From Planococcus chinensis (lineage in GTDB: Bacteria > Bacillota > Bacilli > Bacillales_A > Planococcaceae), in assembly GCF_020071995.1 (NCBI RefSeq), contig NZ_JABWTK010000003.1:186001-250000 (forward strand): a DNA stretch of 64,000 bases, given 5' to 3'. Positions 43,544 to 52,606 of the stretch are shown here, one piece after another (position 1 is the first letter of the stretch; every line of letters starts with the position of its first letter). A program made the translations under genes and the position numbers. Below the pieces are notes generated by a model. That model did not search any database. It was given only the letters and a program-made list of their open reading frames with translations, and was not told the DNA's origin.

Positions 43544-44329
43544 ATGAAGAAGTTTAGTCTTTTTTTAATTCTATTATCATTTATGCTGGTTTTAGCGGCT
43601 TGTGGATCGAATGATTCTGCTGATGATACGAGCGGTTCGGGCGGAGAAAGCGAAAACAAAACTTATAAAGTGGGCATTGATACAACATATCCTCCATTCG
43701 AATTTGAAGAAGGCGGAGAATACACAGGGATCGACATTGACATCATCAACGCCATTGCAGAAAGCCAAGGGTTTGAAATCGAGTTTAACCCAATGGATTT
43801 CAGTGGAATTATTCCAGCATTGCAAGCAGGCCAATTAGACGTTGCAATTGCCGGCATGAGTATTACGGATGACCGCAAAAAAGTCGTGGATTTCTCGGAT
43901 CCTTACTTTGATGCCGGGTTGTCATTGGTAGTAGCAAAAGACAATACGGATATTACGTCACTGGAAGATTTGAATGGCAAAACAGTGGCTGTGAAGAGCG
44001 GAACGACCGGTTCTAAATTTGCGATGGACAACGAATCGAAATATGGCTATACAGTAGCACAATTCGAAGACAGCCCATCCATGTTCCAGGAAGTTTCAAA
44101 CGGCAACGCGGATGTCCTGCTGGAAGATTATCCGGTCATCGCTTATGCAATTGCCCAAAGCGGATTGGAATTGAAAACAGTTGGCGATCGTTTGACTGGA
44201 GACCAATACGGAATTGCTGTGCTGAAAGGCGAAAATGCGGACCTGCTTGAAAAAATCAATACAGGTTTGAAAGAATTGCGTGACAGCGGGGAATACGATG
44301 AAATTCTCAACAAATATATTTCTGAATAA
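43544..44329 (+). CDS. Polar amino acid ABC transporter, binding lipoprotein 1
   Basis: 261 residues. The lipobox LAAC gives a lipid-anchored Cys20, then a Ser/Gly/acid linker and the solute-binding family 3 domain (VGIDTTYPPFEFEEGGEYTG, then AIAGMSITDDRKKVVDFSDPYFD). It captures a polar amino acid, probably arginine, glutamine or cystine. AAAAAGGGGG precedes the ATG. It is followed by a terminator, then the permease and ATPase genes. A paralogue lies downstream at 46045. Confidence 0.92.
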   Translation: MKKFSLFLILLSFMLVLAACGSNDSADDTSGSGGESENKTYKVGIDTTYPPFEFEEGGEYTGIDIDIINAIAESQGFEIEFNPMDFSGIIPALQAGQLDVAIAGMSITDDRKKVVDFSDPYFDAGLSLVVAKDNTDITSLEDLNGKTVAVKSGTTGSKFAMDNESKYGYTVAQFEDSPSMFQEVSNGNADVLLEDYPVIAYAIAQSGLELKTVGDRLTGDQYGIAVLKGENADLLEKINTGLKELRDSGEYDEILNKYISE

Positions 44330-44342
44330 GGGTTAATCATGT

Positions 44343-44370
44343 GGCGCGCAGCAGCGCGCTGCATTTTTTT
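44343..44370 (+). terminator. Terminator after the first binding-protein gene
   Basis: GCGCGC / GCGCGC stem (44344-44359) with an AGCA loop, followed by seven T near 44364. Partial read-through to the permease gene would set the usual excess of binding protein. Confidence 0.7.
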
Positions 44371-44495
44371 ATCTTCTTTTATTGGCCATAAGGGGAAAGA
44401 TGAAGCGGCTGTAAAAGGTTTGGATTGACTGGTTATCTGGAAACGCAAAAGCTTTTTGGATAGATGGTTTCTCTGTATGCAAAGGAGATGTGGAA

Positions 44496-45140
44496 ATGGA
44501 TACAGTAATTAATGCTTTGCCCTTTTTAATGGATGGATTAAAAGTTACACTTTATATTTTCTTTATTGCTATCATTATCGGTTTTATCATTGGGTTGATT
44601 GTTGCGCTGTTCCGGCTGGCGCCGATTAAAATTTTGAATTGGATCGCGAAGATTTTTGTGGACGCGATACGCGGGACGCCTTTTATCGTTCAGTTGTTCT
44701 TCATCTATTTTGGATTAAATTCACTGGGCTTCTTTTCACTGGATAATACAACAGCAGGGATTGTTACGGTTGCGATCAATGCGGGCGCTTATTTCTCGGA
44801 AATTATCCGGGCGGGTATCCAGTCGATCGATAAAGGCCAGACAGAGGCGGCGCGTTCGCTTGGCTTGAATGCTACACAGAACATGCGTTACATCATCTTG
44901 CCACAGGCTTTCCGCCGGATGTTGCCGACTATCACCAACCAAGCAATCATTTCGCTGAAAGATACGTCGTTGCTGTCAGTCATTGGAATTGCCGATTTGA
45001 CCCAGGAAGGGCGTATCCAGGCGAGCCAAACCTTTGAAGCATTCACGATTTATTTGACGCTTGGCGTGATTTACTTCATTGTCATTTACTTGCTCTCCAT
45101 GTTGGCGAGCTTCGTAGAAAGGAAGTTTGTATTGCGATGA
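44496..45140 (+). CDS. Polar amino acid ABC transporter, permease
   Basis: 214 residues, five hydrophobic segments, HisM/GlnP family, with the cytoplasmic EAA-loop variant [25 protein letters not shown]. The ATG at 44496 lies after AAAGGAGATG. It overlaps the ATPase gene by 4 bp. It would dimerise and work with the ATPase and one or both binding lipoproteins. Confidence 0.92.
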   Translation: MDTVINALPFLMDGLKVTLYIFFIAIIIGFIIGLIVALFRLAPIKILNWIAKIFVDAIRGTPFIVQLFFIYFGLNSLGFFSLDNTTAGIVTVAINAGAYFSEIIRAGIQSIDKGQTEAARSLGLNATQNMRYIILPQAFRRMLPTITNQAIISLKDTSLLSVIGIADLTQEGRIQASQTFEAFTIYLTLGVIYFIVIYLLSMLASFVERKFVLR

Positions 45141-45865
45141 CTATGATTCGAGTAGAAAACTTAAAAAAATCATTCGGCCCAATCGAAGTCTTGAAAGATA
45201 TGAGCACTGTGATCGAAGAAAAAGAAGTGGTTTGTGTCATCGGGCCCTCGGGTTCCGGGAAAAGCACCTTCCTTCGCTGCATGAATCGCCTTGAAGAAAT
45301 TACAGATGGCCATGTGTATATTGAAGGGACGGATATCACCGATCCAAAAGTGGACATCAACAAAGTCCGCCAAGATGTCGGAATGGTGTTTCAGCAGTTC
45401 AATTTGTTCCCGCATAAAAGCGTTTTGGAAAACATCACATTGGCACCGATGAAATTAAAGAAAAGCGACAAAAAGGCCATTACCGAAAAAGCTTACGCGT
45501 TGCTGGACAAAGTCGGCTTGCGTGAAAAAGCGAATGCCTACCCCGGCGAATTGTCAGGCGGGCAGAAGCAGCGTGTCGCGATTGCGCGTGCACTGGCAAT
45601 GGACCCGAAAATCATGCTGTTTGACGAACCGACGTCAGCGCTCGACCCAGAGATGGTCGGAGACGTGCTGGACGTTATGAAGCAGCTGGCGATTGAAGGG
45701 ATGACAATGGTCATCGTAACGCATGAAATGGGCTTTGCCCGTGAAGTGGGTGACCGCGTCATGTTCATCGACGGCGGCTATATCGTGGAAGAAAACGTCC
45801 CAGCCGAGCTGTTTGGAAATCCTCAGCATGAACGGACGAAAGCTTTCTTGAGTAAAGTGCTTTAA
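45137..45865 (+). CDS. Polar amino acid ABC transporter, ATP-binding protein
   Basis: 242 residues, GlnQ/ArtM type. Walker [10 protein letters not shown], signature [17 protein letters not shown], Walker [13 protein letters not shown] with the H-loop THEM ([10 protein letters not shown]). A complete ABC subunit. The start at 45137 overlaps the permease stop; an alternative ATG two codons later is possible. Terminator 32 bases after the stop. Confidence 0.94.
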   Translation: MTMIRVENLKKSFGPIEVLKDMSTVIEEKEVVCVIGPSGSGKSTFLRCMNRLEEITDGHVYIEGTDITDPKVDINKVRQDVGMVFQQFNLFPHKSVLENITLAPMKLKKSDKKAITEKAYALLDKVGLREKANAYPGELSGGQKQRVAIARALAMDPKIMLFDEPTSALDPEMVGDVLDVMKQLAIEGMTMVIVTHEMGFAREVGDRVMFIDGGYIVEENVPAELFGNPQHERTKAFLSKVL

Positions 45866-45896
45866 ACAAAGTAAAATCAAAAACAAAAGTAGGGTT

Positions 45897-45923
45897 AAAA
45901 ACACGTCTTCCGGACGTGTTTTT
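45897..45923 (+). terminator. Terminator of the permease-ATPase unit
   Basis: AAAACACGTC pairs with GACGTGTTTT around TTCCG and ends in T. Confidence 0.85.
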
Positions 45924-45982
45924 AATTCGATTAATTTTCAGCTTAAGGATAAAATATTTAATAATTACCTCAAATTTATATT

Positions 45983-45997
45983 AATTTTCTGAAAAAT
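45983..45997. promoter_or_regulatory. CodY box before the second binding-protein gene
   Basis: AATTTTCTGAAAAAT matches the CodY consensus AATTTTCWGAAAATT at 14 of 15 positions. It lies 48 bases upstream of the start codon, in the promoter region, so repression when branched amino acids and GTP are plentiful is likely. Confidence 0.7.
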
Positions 45998-46044
45998 GTG
46001 TTAAATTTGAGTTGTACATATAAATACGATAAGAGGTGGGAAAG

Positions 46045-46854
46045 GTGAAAAAGTACAGTTTCTTACTGCTTCTTTTGACACTGGTTCTTATCGTAGCAGC
46101 GTGCGTGCAGCAAGGCAGTGAATCTGGAGGAGAAGAAGGTGGCAGTGAAGGAGAAGCGAATGTTGAAAACGGCGCAGATGACGGAGTTTACACAGTGGGC
46201 ATTGATACGACTTATCCACCTTTTGAATTTCAGGTTGGCGGGGAATATCAAGGGATTGACGTGGAACTAATCAAAGCGATTGCTGAAAATCAAGGGTTTG
46301 AAATTCAATTTCGGCCAATGGACTTTATCGGAATTATTCCTGCGCTCGAAGAAGGAGAGTTGGACCTGGCAATTGCTGGGATGAGCATTACGAAAGAGCG
46401 GCAAAAAGTGTTGGATTTCTCAGATCCGTATTTTGATGCAGGGTTGGCGCTGGTAACGACAAAAGACAATACGGAAATTGCGACTTTGGATGACCTGGAT
46501 GGAAAAGTCATCGCGGTTAAGGGCGGAACTACCGGTTCAAAGTTTGTTGGTGAAAATCAAGAGAAATATGGCTACCGAATCGCGTATTTTGACGATAGCC
46601 CTTCTATGTTCCTGGATGTTGTAAGCGGATACTCCGAAGCTTTTGTAGAAGATTACCCGGTAATCGCTTATGCCATTACTTCACGAAATCTTGATTTTAA
46701 AGTGATTGAAGAGCGGTTGACAGGTGAGCAGTACGGCATTGCTGTTCTAAAGGGAGAGCATGGCGAACTGCTGCAGCAAATCAATGATGGGCTTCAGCAA
46801 TTGAAGGACGATGGCACATATAAGGAAATTGTCGAGAAATACATCAAGAATTAA
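46045..46854 (+). CDS. Polar amino acid ABC transporter, binding lipoprotein 2
   Basis: 269 residues, a clear paralogue of the product of the gene at 43544, with the same fold, lipobox (VAAC, Cys20) and conserved VGIDTTYPPFEF and AIAGMSITKERQKVLDFSDPYFD segments; the linker is longer and richer in Gly/Glu. The GTG at 46045 lies 5-6 bases after AGAGGTGG. It has its own promoter region and CodY box, so the transporter probably changes its binding protein with nitrogen status. No other permease is adjacent, so it presumably uses the one upstream. Confidence 0.9.
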   Translation: MKKYSFLLLLLTLVLIVAACVQQGSESGGEEGGSEGEANVENGADDGVYTVGIDTTYPPFEFQVGGEYQGIDVELIKAIAENQGFEIQFRPMDFIGIIPALEEGELDLAIAGMSITKERQKVLDFSDPYFDAGLALVTTKDNTEIATLDDLDGKVIAVKGGTTGSKFVGENQEKYGYRIAYFDDSPSMFLDVVSGYSEAFVEDYPVIAYAITSRNLDFKVIEERLTGEQYGIAVLKGEHGELLQQINDGLQQLKDDGTYKEIVEKYIKN

Positions 46855-46873
46855 TCAACCGGAAGTCTTTAAA

Positions 46874-46906
46874 AAACTGGTCTGGCTTTAAAAGCCAGAC
46901 CAGTTT
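46874..46906 (+). terminator. Terminator of the second binding-protein gene
   Basis: AAACTGGTCTGGCTT pairs perfectly with its complement across a 3-base loop (15-bp stem). Confidence 0.78.
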
Positions 46907-46940
46907 CCAGTGGAATGGAAGCTGCTTGGATTCAGGAGGA

Positions 46941-46982
46941 AATCGTATCTTTACAACTGCTGATCGTATTTTCAAAAATCAG
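46941..46982. repeat. Two-unit 21-nt repeat related to the one at 24180
   Basis: AATCGTATCT at 46941 and GATCGTATTT at 46962 are exactly 21 bases apart and share the CGTATTT core with the block at 24180. The second unit continues TTCAAAAA as there. It too lies between converging terminators. Confidence 0.6.
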
Positions 46983-46983
46983 C

Positions 46984-47020
46984 AAAAAACCGGTTCAGGC
47001 AATTGCCCGAACCGGTTTTT
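46984..47020. terminator. Terminator of ppiB (bidirectional)
   Basis: AAAACCGGTTC.GGC pairs with GCC.GAACCGGTTTT around AATT, with A before and T after, 7 bases beyond the ppiB stop. Confidence 0.88.
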
Positions 47021-47026
47021 AAAATC

Positions 47027-47467
47027 TTATTCTTCGTCAAAAACGTGTACTTTTGTCATTTTGTCGCCGTTTTTCATCGCTTTAGCTGTTTCAAGACCTG
47101 AAGTTACTTGGCCGAAAACAGTGTGGACGCCGTCAAGATGCGGTTGTGGTTCATGAACGATAAAGAACTGGCTAGATCCAGTGTCTCTTCCGGCATGAGC
47201 CATTGAAAGACTGCCAGCTTGGTGTTTATGCGGGTTGCCATCAGTTTCGCATTTGATTGTTTTGCCGCTTCCGCCAGCACCAGTGCCAGTCGGGTCGCCG
47301 CCTTGAGATACGAAACCTGGAATTACGCGATGGAATGTTACATCGTTGTAGAAACCGGAGTTTGCAAGGTCCTCAAAGTTTTTTACAGTGTTTGGTGCTT
47401 CATTTGGGAAAAGTTCGAATTCGATGATTTCGCCGTTTTCCATGTGGATGTGTCCTTTTTTCGCCAT
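47027..47467 (-). CDS. ppiB: Peptidyl-prolyl cis-trans isomerase, cyclophilin type
   Basis: 146 residues matching cytoplasmic Ppi[23 protein letters not shown] carries the catalytic Arg/Phe/Gln segment, then [17 protein letters not shown] and [11 protein letters not shown]. It speeds prolyl bond isomerisation in folding. The ATG at 47467 follows AAAGGAG by 9-10 bases; an upstream ATG (47476) abuts the ribosome site. Single gene. Confidence 0.94.
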   Translation of the reverse strand: MAKKGHIHMENGEIIEFELFPNEAPNTVKNFEDLANSGFYNDVTFHRVIPGFVSQGGDPTGTGAGGSGKTIKCETDGNPHKHQAGSLSMAHAGRDTGSSQFFIVHEPQPHLDGVHTVFGQVTSGLETAKAMKNGDKMTKVHVFDEE

Positions 47468-47543
47468 TAATAACATCTCCTTTTCAAGTTGTACACTCAT
47501 CAGTATATCGATTTTTTATGTAGCTGTATAATCATTTGGCATA

Positions 47544-48335
47544 TTACAGCGCTTTTAACATTCCTCCGTCAATAACCAGCGACTGGCCGGTCATATAGGA
47601 ATTGGCAGAAGAAGCGAGAAAAACGACGATTTTCGCAAATTCATCTGGTTTGCCGTAACGGCCGATCGGGATTTGGGCTTTCCTGCGCGCGACAATTTCT
47701 TCAATTGCCACGTTTTGATTGTCTGCGGAAATCTGGTCCAATTCTTCGACGCGGTCTGTCGCGATGCGGCCCGGACCAATCGTATTCACGAGGATATTGT
47801 CTTTCGCCACTTCGCGTGCCAAGGTTTTGGAAAAGCCGACCATGCCTGCCCGGAACGCATTCGACAGGATTAAGCCATCAATCACTTCTTTTGTGGAAGA
47901 GGAAGAAATGTTGATGATGCGCCCGAATTGCTGTTTTTTCATGTAAGGAAGAACGGCACGTGAAGTCCGCACATAGCTCAGCAAGTTTCGTTCAAAAGCG
48001 GCATACCAGTCGCTGTCGCCAACTTCATCAAAACCGCCTGCTTTTGGCCCGCCTGTATTGTTGATCAATACATCAACACGTCCGAACTTCTCGTCAGCAA
48101 ATTGGAACAAGGAGGCAATGTCCTCTTCATTCTGCATATCGCAAACACGATAATGGATATTGTCATTGCCGGACTGCTGCTGAATTTCACTAGCCGTCTT
48201 TTGAAGCGCTTCTTCATTGCGGCTCGAAATGATGACAGTTGCCCCTTCTTTTGCAAACTCTTTTGCCGTCGCTTTGCCCAATCCTTTGCTGGAAGCCATG
48301 ACAACAACTACTTTATCTTTAACGCCTAATTCCAT
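47544..48335 (-). CDS. Atypical SDR family protein lacking the catalytic Tyr
   Basis: 263 residues with an SDR fold: NAD(P)-type motif VMASSKGLGKATA, NNTGGPKAG, and C-terminal SYMTGQSLVIDGGM. Where the catalytic YxxxK should be, the sequence reads SNAFRAGMVGF, so Tyr and Lys are replaced by Ser and Arg; the helix frame is otherwise kept. Such divergent SDRs are a widespread group annotated as 3-oxoacyl reductases, but activity by the usual mechanism is doubtful. The ATG at 48335 follows GAGAGG. It is divergent from the Fnr gene. Confidence 0.82.
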   Translation of the reverse strand: MELGVKDKVVVVMASSKGLGKATAKEFAKEGATVIISSRNEEALQKTASEIQQQSGNDNIHYRVCDMQNEEDIASLFQFADEKFGRVDVLINNTGGPKAGGFDEVGDSDWYAAFERNLLSYVRTSRAVLPYMKKQQFGRIINISSSSTKEVIDGLILSNAFRAGMVGFSKTLAREVAKDNILVNTIGPGRIATDRVEELDQISADNQNVAIEEIVARRKAQIPIGRYGKPDEFAKIVVFLASSANSYMTGQSLVIDGGMLKAL

Positions 48336-48518
48336 CTCTTTCATCCTCTCTTTAATCATTCATTCAGTTACTAGTGTACTGAAAGAAATTAAAAAATGCA
48401 TCGAAAATACAGAAAAGTCTAACTTTAATTTTATGCAAGTTCAATCATAAGTCTGATTGCGTGAATTAGGGGGAAATATGATAGGATATAGGTATTGATT
48501 AGATTAGGAGTGTTATAT

Positions 48519-49505
48519 ATGGAAGAGCGTGAAATTTTTGATATAACCATTATCGGCGGCGGTCCAACCGGCCTGTTTGCTTCTTTTTACGGCGGTATGC
48601 GCAAAATGAAAGTGAAAATTATCGACAGTTTGCCGCAGCTTGGCGGCCAATTGACAGAGCTGTATCCGGATAAATTCATTTACGATGTTGGCGGCTTCCA
48701 AAAAGTCCTGGCTAAAGATTTAGTGGATAACTTGGTAGTCCAGGCCAATTACGGCGATCCGGCGATTTGCCTGGAAGAGTCCGTAAAAGACATTGAACGC
48801 GATGGCGACCATTTCGAAATCCGGACGGATAAAGATGTCCATTACACGAAATCCATTTTGCTGACAGCGGGAGTCGGAGCTTTCCAGCCGCGTAAAATCG
48901 GTGTAGAAGGGGCAGAACCGTTCGAAGGCAAAACGCTCCATTACGGAGTGAAGGATTTGACTATGTTCCACGACAAGAAAGTGGTTGTTCTGGGCGGGGG
49001 AGATTCAGCGGTAGACTGGGCGATGATGCTTGAAAATGTCGCTTCACATGTGACTTTGAGCCACCGCCGCGAAAAAATGACGGCACACGAAGCGAATATC
49101 GATACGCTTCTGCAGTCTAAAGTAGAAGTGAAAAAGCCTTACGGCGTGAAAGAATTAGTTGGTGAAAATGGTGAGCTTCAAGAGCTGGTTTTGATCGATA
49201 AAGAAGGCAACGAAGAGCGCCTTGAAGTTGACCATGTCATTGTCAACTACGGAAACATCACGTCTCTTGGCCCGATTAAAGAATGGGGCTTGGAAATGGA
49301 GAAAAACTCAGTAGTGGTCAATTCGAAAATGGAAACGAATATTCCGGGAATCTATGCGGCAGGCGATATTGCCACATACGAAGGAAAAGTAAAACTGATT
49401 GCCGTCGGCTTTGGCGAAGCACCGACAGCGATCAATAACGCAAAAGCGTATCTTGATCCAAAATCAAAGATCCAGCCGCTGCACAGCACAAGCGTATTCA
49501 AATAA
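48519..49505 (+). CDS. Ferredoxin-NADP reductase (YumC type)
   Basis: 328 residues of the thioredoxin-reductase-like FNR group (YumC in Bacillus). The FAD motif is [17 protein letters not shown], the NADPH motif [14 protein letters not shown], and the second FAD motif [14 protein letters not shown]. The redox-active CxxC of thioredoxin reductase is absent. It reduces ferredoxin or flavodoxin with NADPH. The ATG at 48519 is after TTAGGAGTG. Confidence 0.93.
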   Translation: MEEREIFDITIIGGGPTGLFASFYGGMRKMKVKIIDSLPQLGGQLTELYPDKFIYDVGGFQKVLAKDLVDNLVVQANYGDPAICLEESVKDIERDGDHFEIRTDKDVHYTKSILLTAGVGAFQPRKIGVEGAEPFEGKTLHYGVKDLTMFHDKKVVVLGGGDSAVDWAMMLENVASHVTLSHRREKMTAHEANIDTLLQSKVEVKKPYGVKELVGENGELQELVLIDKEGNEERLEVDHVIVNYGNITSLGPIKEWGLEMEKNSVVVNSKMETNIPGIYAAGDIATYEGKVKLIAVGFGEAPTAINNAKAYLDPKSKIQPLHSTSVFK

Positions 49506-49513
49506 AAACAAAC

Positions 49514-49543
49514 AAAAGGACCGGCTGCTGGCCGGTCCTTTTT
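49514..49543. terminator. Bidirectional terminator (ferredoxin reductase / BCCT copy 2)
   Basis: AAAGGACCGGC pairs with GCCGGTCCTTT, T after and A before, between the two converging genes. Confidence 0.9.
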
Positions 49544-49544
49544 A

Positions 49545-51044
49545 TTATACTCTTTTTCGTTTTCTGACAAGCGGATCCTTCTGAATGGCTTTGAAAAACG
49601 ATGCGCCCATCAGTAAAATGACGACCGAGAACGGCAATGCAGCGATAATCAAGGCATTTTGAAGGCCTTGTGTTCCGCCGGTGTACAGAACGATGGCTGC
49701 GACCGCTGCCTGGATAAAGCCCCAAGTGATTTTCACCAGGTTCGGGGGATTCAGCAAACCGCCTGTGGTCTGCATGCCCAATACAAATGTCGCTGAGTCA
49801 GCGGAAGTGATAAAGAAGATGGCAATGACGAACAAGGTGATGAAAGCCATTAAAGTGCCCAGCGGATAATGCTGCAGCATGCCGAATGTAGCTGTTTCAA
49901 TGCTGTATGCAGAAATTTCGGCAATGCCGTTTTGTTCCAGGTTCAAGGCCGAAACTCCGAACACGGCGAAAAAGATGAAACAAACCAAGGAAGGTGCGAA
50001 CAAGACACCAATCATAAACTCTTTAATTGTGCGTCCGCGCGAAATCCGGGCAATGAAAATCCCGACAAACGGTGCCCATGAAATCCACCATGCCCAGTAG
50101 AAAATCGTCCAGGCATTAACCCAGGATCTTCGTTCTGTATTCTGCGGCGCCAGATTAAAACTCATATTGAAGAAATTGGAGAGGTACCCTCCCACGGCGT
50201 CTGTAAAAGAGTTCAATATGTAAAGCGTCGGCCCTGCAAAAAGCATCATAATAAGCAATGCGACTGCCAGCACCATATTGATATTACTCAAGTATTTAAT
50301 GCCTCTGCCAATGCCTGACCAAGCCGATCCGATGTATAAAATAGTCGAAACGCCGAGAATTAGCAGCTGGAATGTGAATGTGTTCGGCGTACCGAACAGG
50401 AAAGACAATCCTTCATTTAATTGGGCGGTCCCAAAACCCAGCGTTGAAGCAACGCCCACAATGGTAGCGAACACAGCGAGAATATCTATTAATTTTCCTG
50501 CGATTCCCGACATGGCCTTTTGGCCGAATAATGGAACGAGCGTGGCACTGATCAAGCCAGGTGCGCCGTTATGGAATTTGAAGTAGGCAAGCACAAGTGC
50601 CACGATGCCATAAACGGCCCATGCGTGAAGGCCCCAGTGGAAAAAGGAAAACTGCAAAGCTTCGGAAACCGCTTCCGGCGAGCCGAGTTCAGATCGCGGT
50701 GCACTTGTGAAAGCGTGGGAAATCGGTTCTGCCGTTGTCCAGAAAACCAATCCCATCCCCATGCCTGCACTAAACAGCATGGCAAACCAGGAAGGCAAAG
50801 AGAACTCGGGCTCTTCATCCGGTTTTCCTAATTTGATATTTGCATACTTGGAAAAAATCATATAAATGCAGAATGCTAAGATGATAAATACTGTCACCAA
50901 ATAGTACCACCCGAAAGTATCTGATATTGCAGCGGTCAGCTTTCCGGTAGATTCATTGAACCCTGTAGGAGAGAAGAGCCCCCATCCCACCATGCCTATA
51001 CAAAGAAATAACGAAATCCAAAAAACCAGTGTAACTTTTTTCAT
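49545..51044 (-). CDS. BCCT family transporter, copy 2
   Basis: 499 residues, the same topology and signatures as the transporter at 6622 (GMGMGLVFWTTAEPISHAF, WAWWISWAPFVGIFIAR), but clearly diverged. It probably imports glycine betaine or another trimethylammonium solute. The start at 51044 follows AGAGGGAAGAT; the extra 65 codons upstream in the same frame lack a ribosome site and are AT-rich. The C-terminus is short and basic (RKRKRV). Two BCCT genes in 45 kb suggest a salt- or osmotically stressed habitat, which is inference. Confidence 0.9.
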   Translation of the reverse strand: MKKVTLVFWISLFLCIGMVGWGLFSPTGFNESTGKLTAAISDTFGWYYLVTVFIILAFCIYMIFSKYANIKLGKPDEEPEFSLPSWFAMLFSAGMGMGLVFWTTAEPISHAFTSAPRSELGSPEAVSEALQFSFFHWGLHAWAVYGIVALVLAYFKFHNGAPGLISATLVPLFGQKAMSGIAGKLIDILAVFATIVGVASTLGFGTAQLNEGLSFLFGTPNTFTFQLLILGVSTILYIGSAWSGIGRGIKYLSNINMVLAVALLIMMLFAGPTLYILNSFTDAVGGYLSNFFNMSFNLAPQNTERRSWVNAWTIFYWAWWISWAPFVGIFIARISRGRTIKEFMIGVLFAPSLVCFIFFAVFGVSALNLEQNGIAEISAYSIETATFGMLQHYPLGTLMAFITLFVIAIFFITSADSATFVLGMQTTGGLLNPPNLVKITWGFIQAAVAAIVLYTGGTQGLQNALIIAALPFSVVILLMGASFFKAIQKDPLVRKRKRV

Positions 51045-51266
51045 ATCTTCCCTCTTTTCTATAAATCTACTTAACAAAAAAATTTTCCCTATTTCCCCAC
51101 CATTAAACCTATTTAATTCAAAAAAAGGATTCAGTTTAATTACAAATTGTAATATGTTTCGGTTTAGCGTAATACAATTGTTATTTTCTATCTGTCGTTT
51201 TGACATCGGAATGAAATGTGTAGGTGGTATGATGCTCATTGTTAGTGAAAAGGAGGAATTTCATTC

Positions 51267-52070
51267 ATGAAAAAGCATATCGTTACACTAACTGCAATCG
51301 CAGCACTTAGTGTAGGAGTAGCAAGCCAAGCTAGCGCCGAATCATATACAGTACAACCAGGTGATACACTATGGAGCATTTCGCAGGCAAACAACGTTTC
51401 TGTTGAACAAGTAAAAGGACAGAACGACTTATCATCGAACTTAATTTTCCCGCAACAACAACTTGAAATCGGCTCAGAACAAGCTGCAGCAGTTTCAGAG
51501 GAGAAAGCTACATATACAGTAGCAAGCGGAGACACATTATTTAAAATCGCGCAAGCACATAACTTGTCATTGGATACATTGATGAGCTGGAACGGCATCA
51601 CAGGCCACTGGATTTTCCCTGGAGACAAATTAGTTGTTAAAGGCGGATCGCCAATTTCAGTTCCTAAAGCACCAAAAGAAGAAGCACCGGCACAAGCACC
51701 AGCTAAAGCACCGGCACAAGCTTCAGTCAAAGCTCCTGCAAAAGCAGCAGCACCAGCTAAAGCAGCATCTGCTCAATCAGGCAAAGAAATGACTGTCTCA
51801 GCTACAGCTTACACAGCATTTTGTGCAGGATGTTCAGGCGTAACAGCAACTGGCCAAGATTTGCGTTCTAACCCGAATCAGAAAGTCATCGCAGTAGACC
51901 CGACAGTTATTCCATTAGGCTCAAAAGTATGGGTTGAAGGCTACGGCACTGCAATCGCTGGCGATACAGGCGGCGCAATCAAAGGAAACAAAATTGACGT
52001 CTTCATCCCGTCACAGGGCGCAGCTCTTGACTGGGGACGCAAAACAATCAACATCAAAATTTTAGACTAA
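51267..52070 (+). CDS. LysM-LysM-3D domain wall protein (YocH-like)
   Basis: 267 residues. A signal peptide ends near ASQASA, then two LysM domains (about 26-68 and 82-125, both with YTV.PGDTL.. / YTVASGDTLFKIAQ), an Ala/Pro/Lys linker of about 45 residues and a C-terminal 3D domain with VTATGQDL, VIAVDPTVIPLGSKVWVEGYG, DTGGAIKG and KIDVF. The 3D domain is a lytic-transglycosylase-like peptidoglycan fold. It resembles Bacillus YocH, controlled there by WalRK. AAGGAGG precedes the ATG. Codon use favours A/T-ending codons, suggesting high expression. Confidence 0.93.
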   Translation: MKKHIVTLTAIAALSVGVASQASAESYTVQPGDTLWSISQANNVSVEQVKGQNDLSSNLIFPQQQLEIGSEQAAAVSEEKATYTVASGDTLFKIAQAHNLSLDTLMSWNGITGHWIFPGDKLVVKGGSPISVPKAPKEEAPAQAPAKAPAQASVKAPAKAAAPAKAASAQSGKEMTVSATAYTAFCAGCSGVTATGQDLRSNPNQKVIAVDPTVIPLGSKVWVEGYGTAIAGDTGGAIKGNKIDVFIPSQGAALDWGRKTINIKILD

Positions 52071-52084
52071 TAAAAACATGCTAC

Positions 52085-52118
52085 AAAGCCGAGGTGTCCA
52101 TTCCCTTGGCCTTTTTTT
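52085..52118 (+). terminator. First terminator of the LysM-3D gene
   Basis: AAAGCCGAGG pairs imperfectly with CCTTGGCCTT and is followed by seven T. Confidence 0.6.
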
Positions 52119-52131
52119 ATGGGGAAAAATA

Positions 52132-52159
52132 AAGAGGCAATCCATTTAGGATTGCCTCT
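52132..52159. terminator. Terminator-like hairpin, left copy bounding island B
   Basis: AGAGGCAATCC pairs with GGATTGCCTCT around ATTTA. An A-rich stretch (AAAAATAAA) precedes it, which is a U-tract for the minus strand. The 28 bases recur exactly at 52607-52634. Confidence 0.85.
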
Positions 52160-52606
52160 CAGCCTGTAGACAAAGTATAAATGAAATGAATAGAAATGTA
52201 TGAAACCAACCGGACCGCCCACTTCGCTTTCCGTGGGCTCAGCTTCAGCCTCCTCGCTGCTTCGCATCTGCGGGGTCTTCAGCTTTCGCTGTCCCACAGG
52301 AGTCTCCATGGCCGAACCGGTTGGGGCATCTCTCTTTGATTGGAGAGAGATGCTCATCCGATTGAAGCTGAAACAGACAGCTCAAGAAGAAAAGTGACAC
52401 CTCTTCATAGCCTTCATGTTCAGGATCCGGAGTGAAAGCCGGCGACTCCAGCGGGATAGCGAAGTGCCGAAATCCACTCGGGACGCACGTTCCGAGTTAG
52501 TTCGGCGCAAGCCCGCGGAACGCGTCCGGCTGAAACGGAGGATCCGGGATGCCCGGTTGCATGTTCATTCATTTCTCATGTGTAAAAATTCTTTTGTCTA
52601 CAAGCT
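52160..52606. repeat. Repeat island B: palindromic repeats with inverted edge motifs
   Basis: This 447-base non-coding stretch starts with CAGCCTGTAGACAAAG; its right end read on the other strand is TAGCTTGTAGACAAAAG, so the edges are near-identical inverted repeats. Inside are a G+C-rich palindromic repeat (about 52210-52320, with CCTCCTCGCTGCTTCG and GCGGGGTCTTCAGC), a 10-bp hairpin (GCATCTCTCT / AGAGAGATGC, 52326-52353), and a second palindromic copy (52430-52550) flanked by AGGATCCGG repeats at 52422 and 52539. Skeleton matches island A. No convincing gene. Confidence 0.78.
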
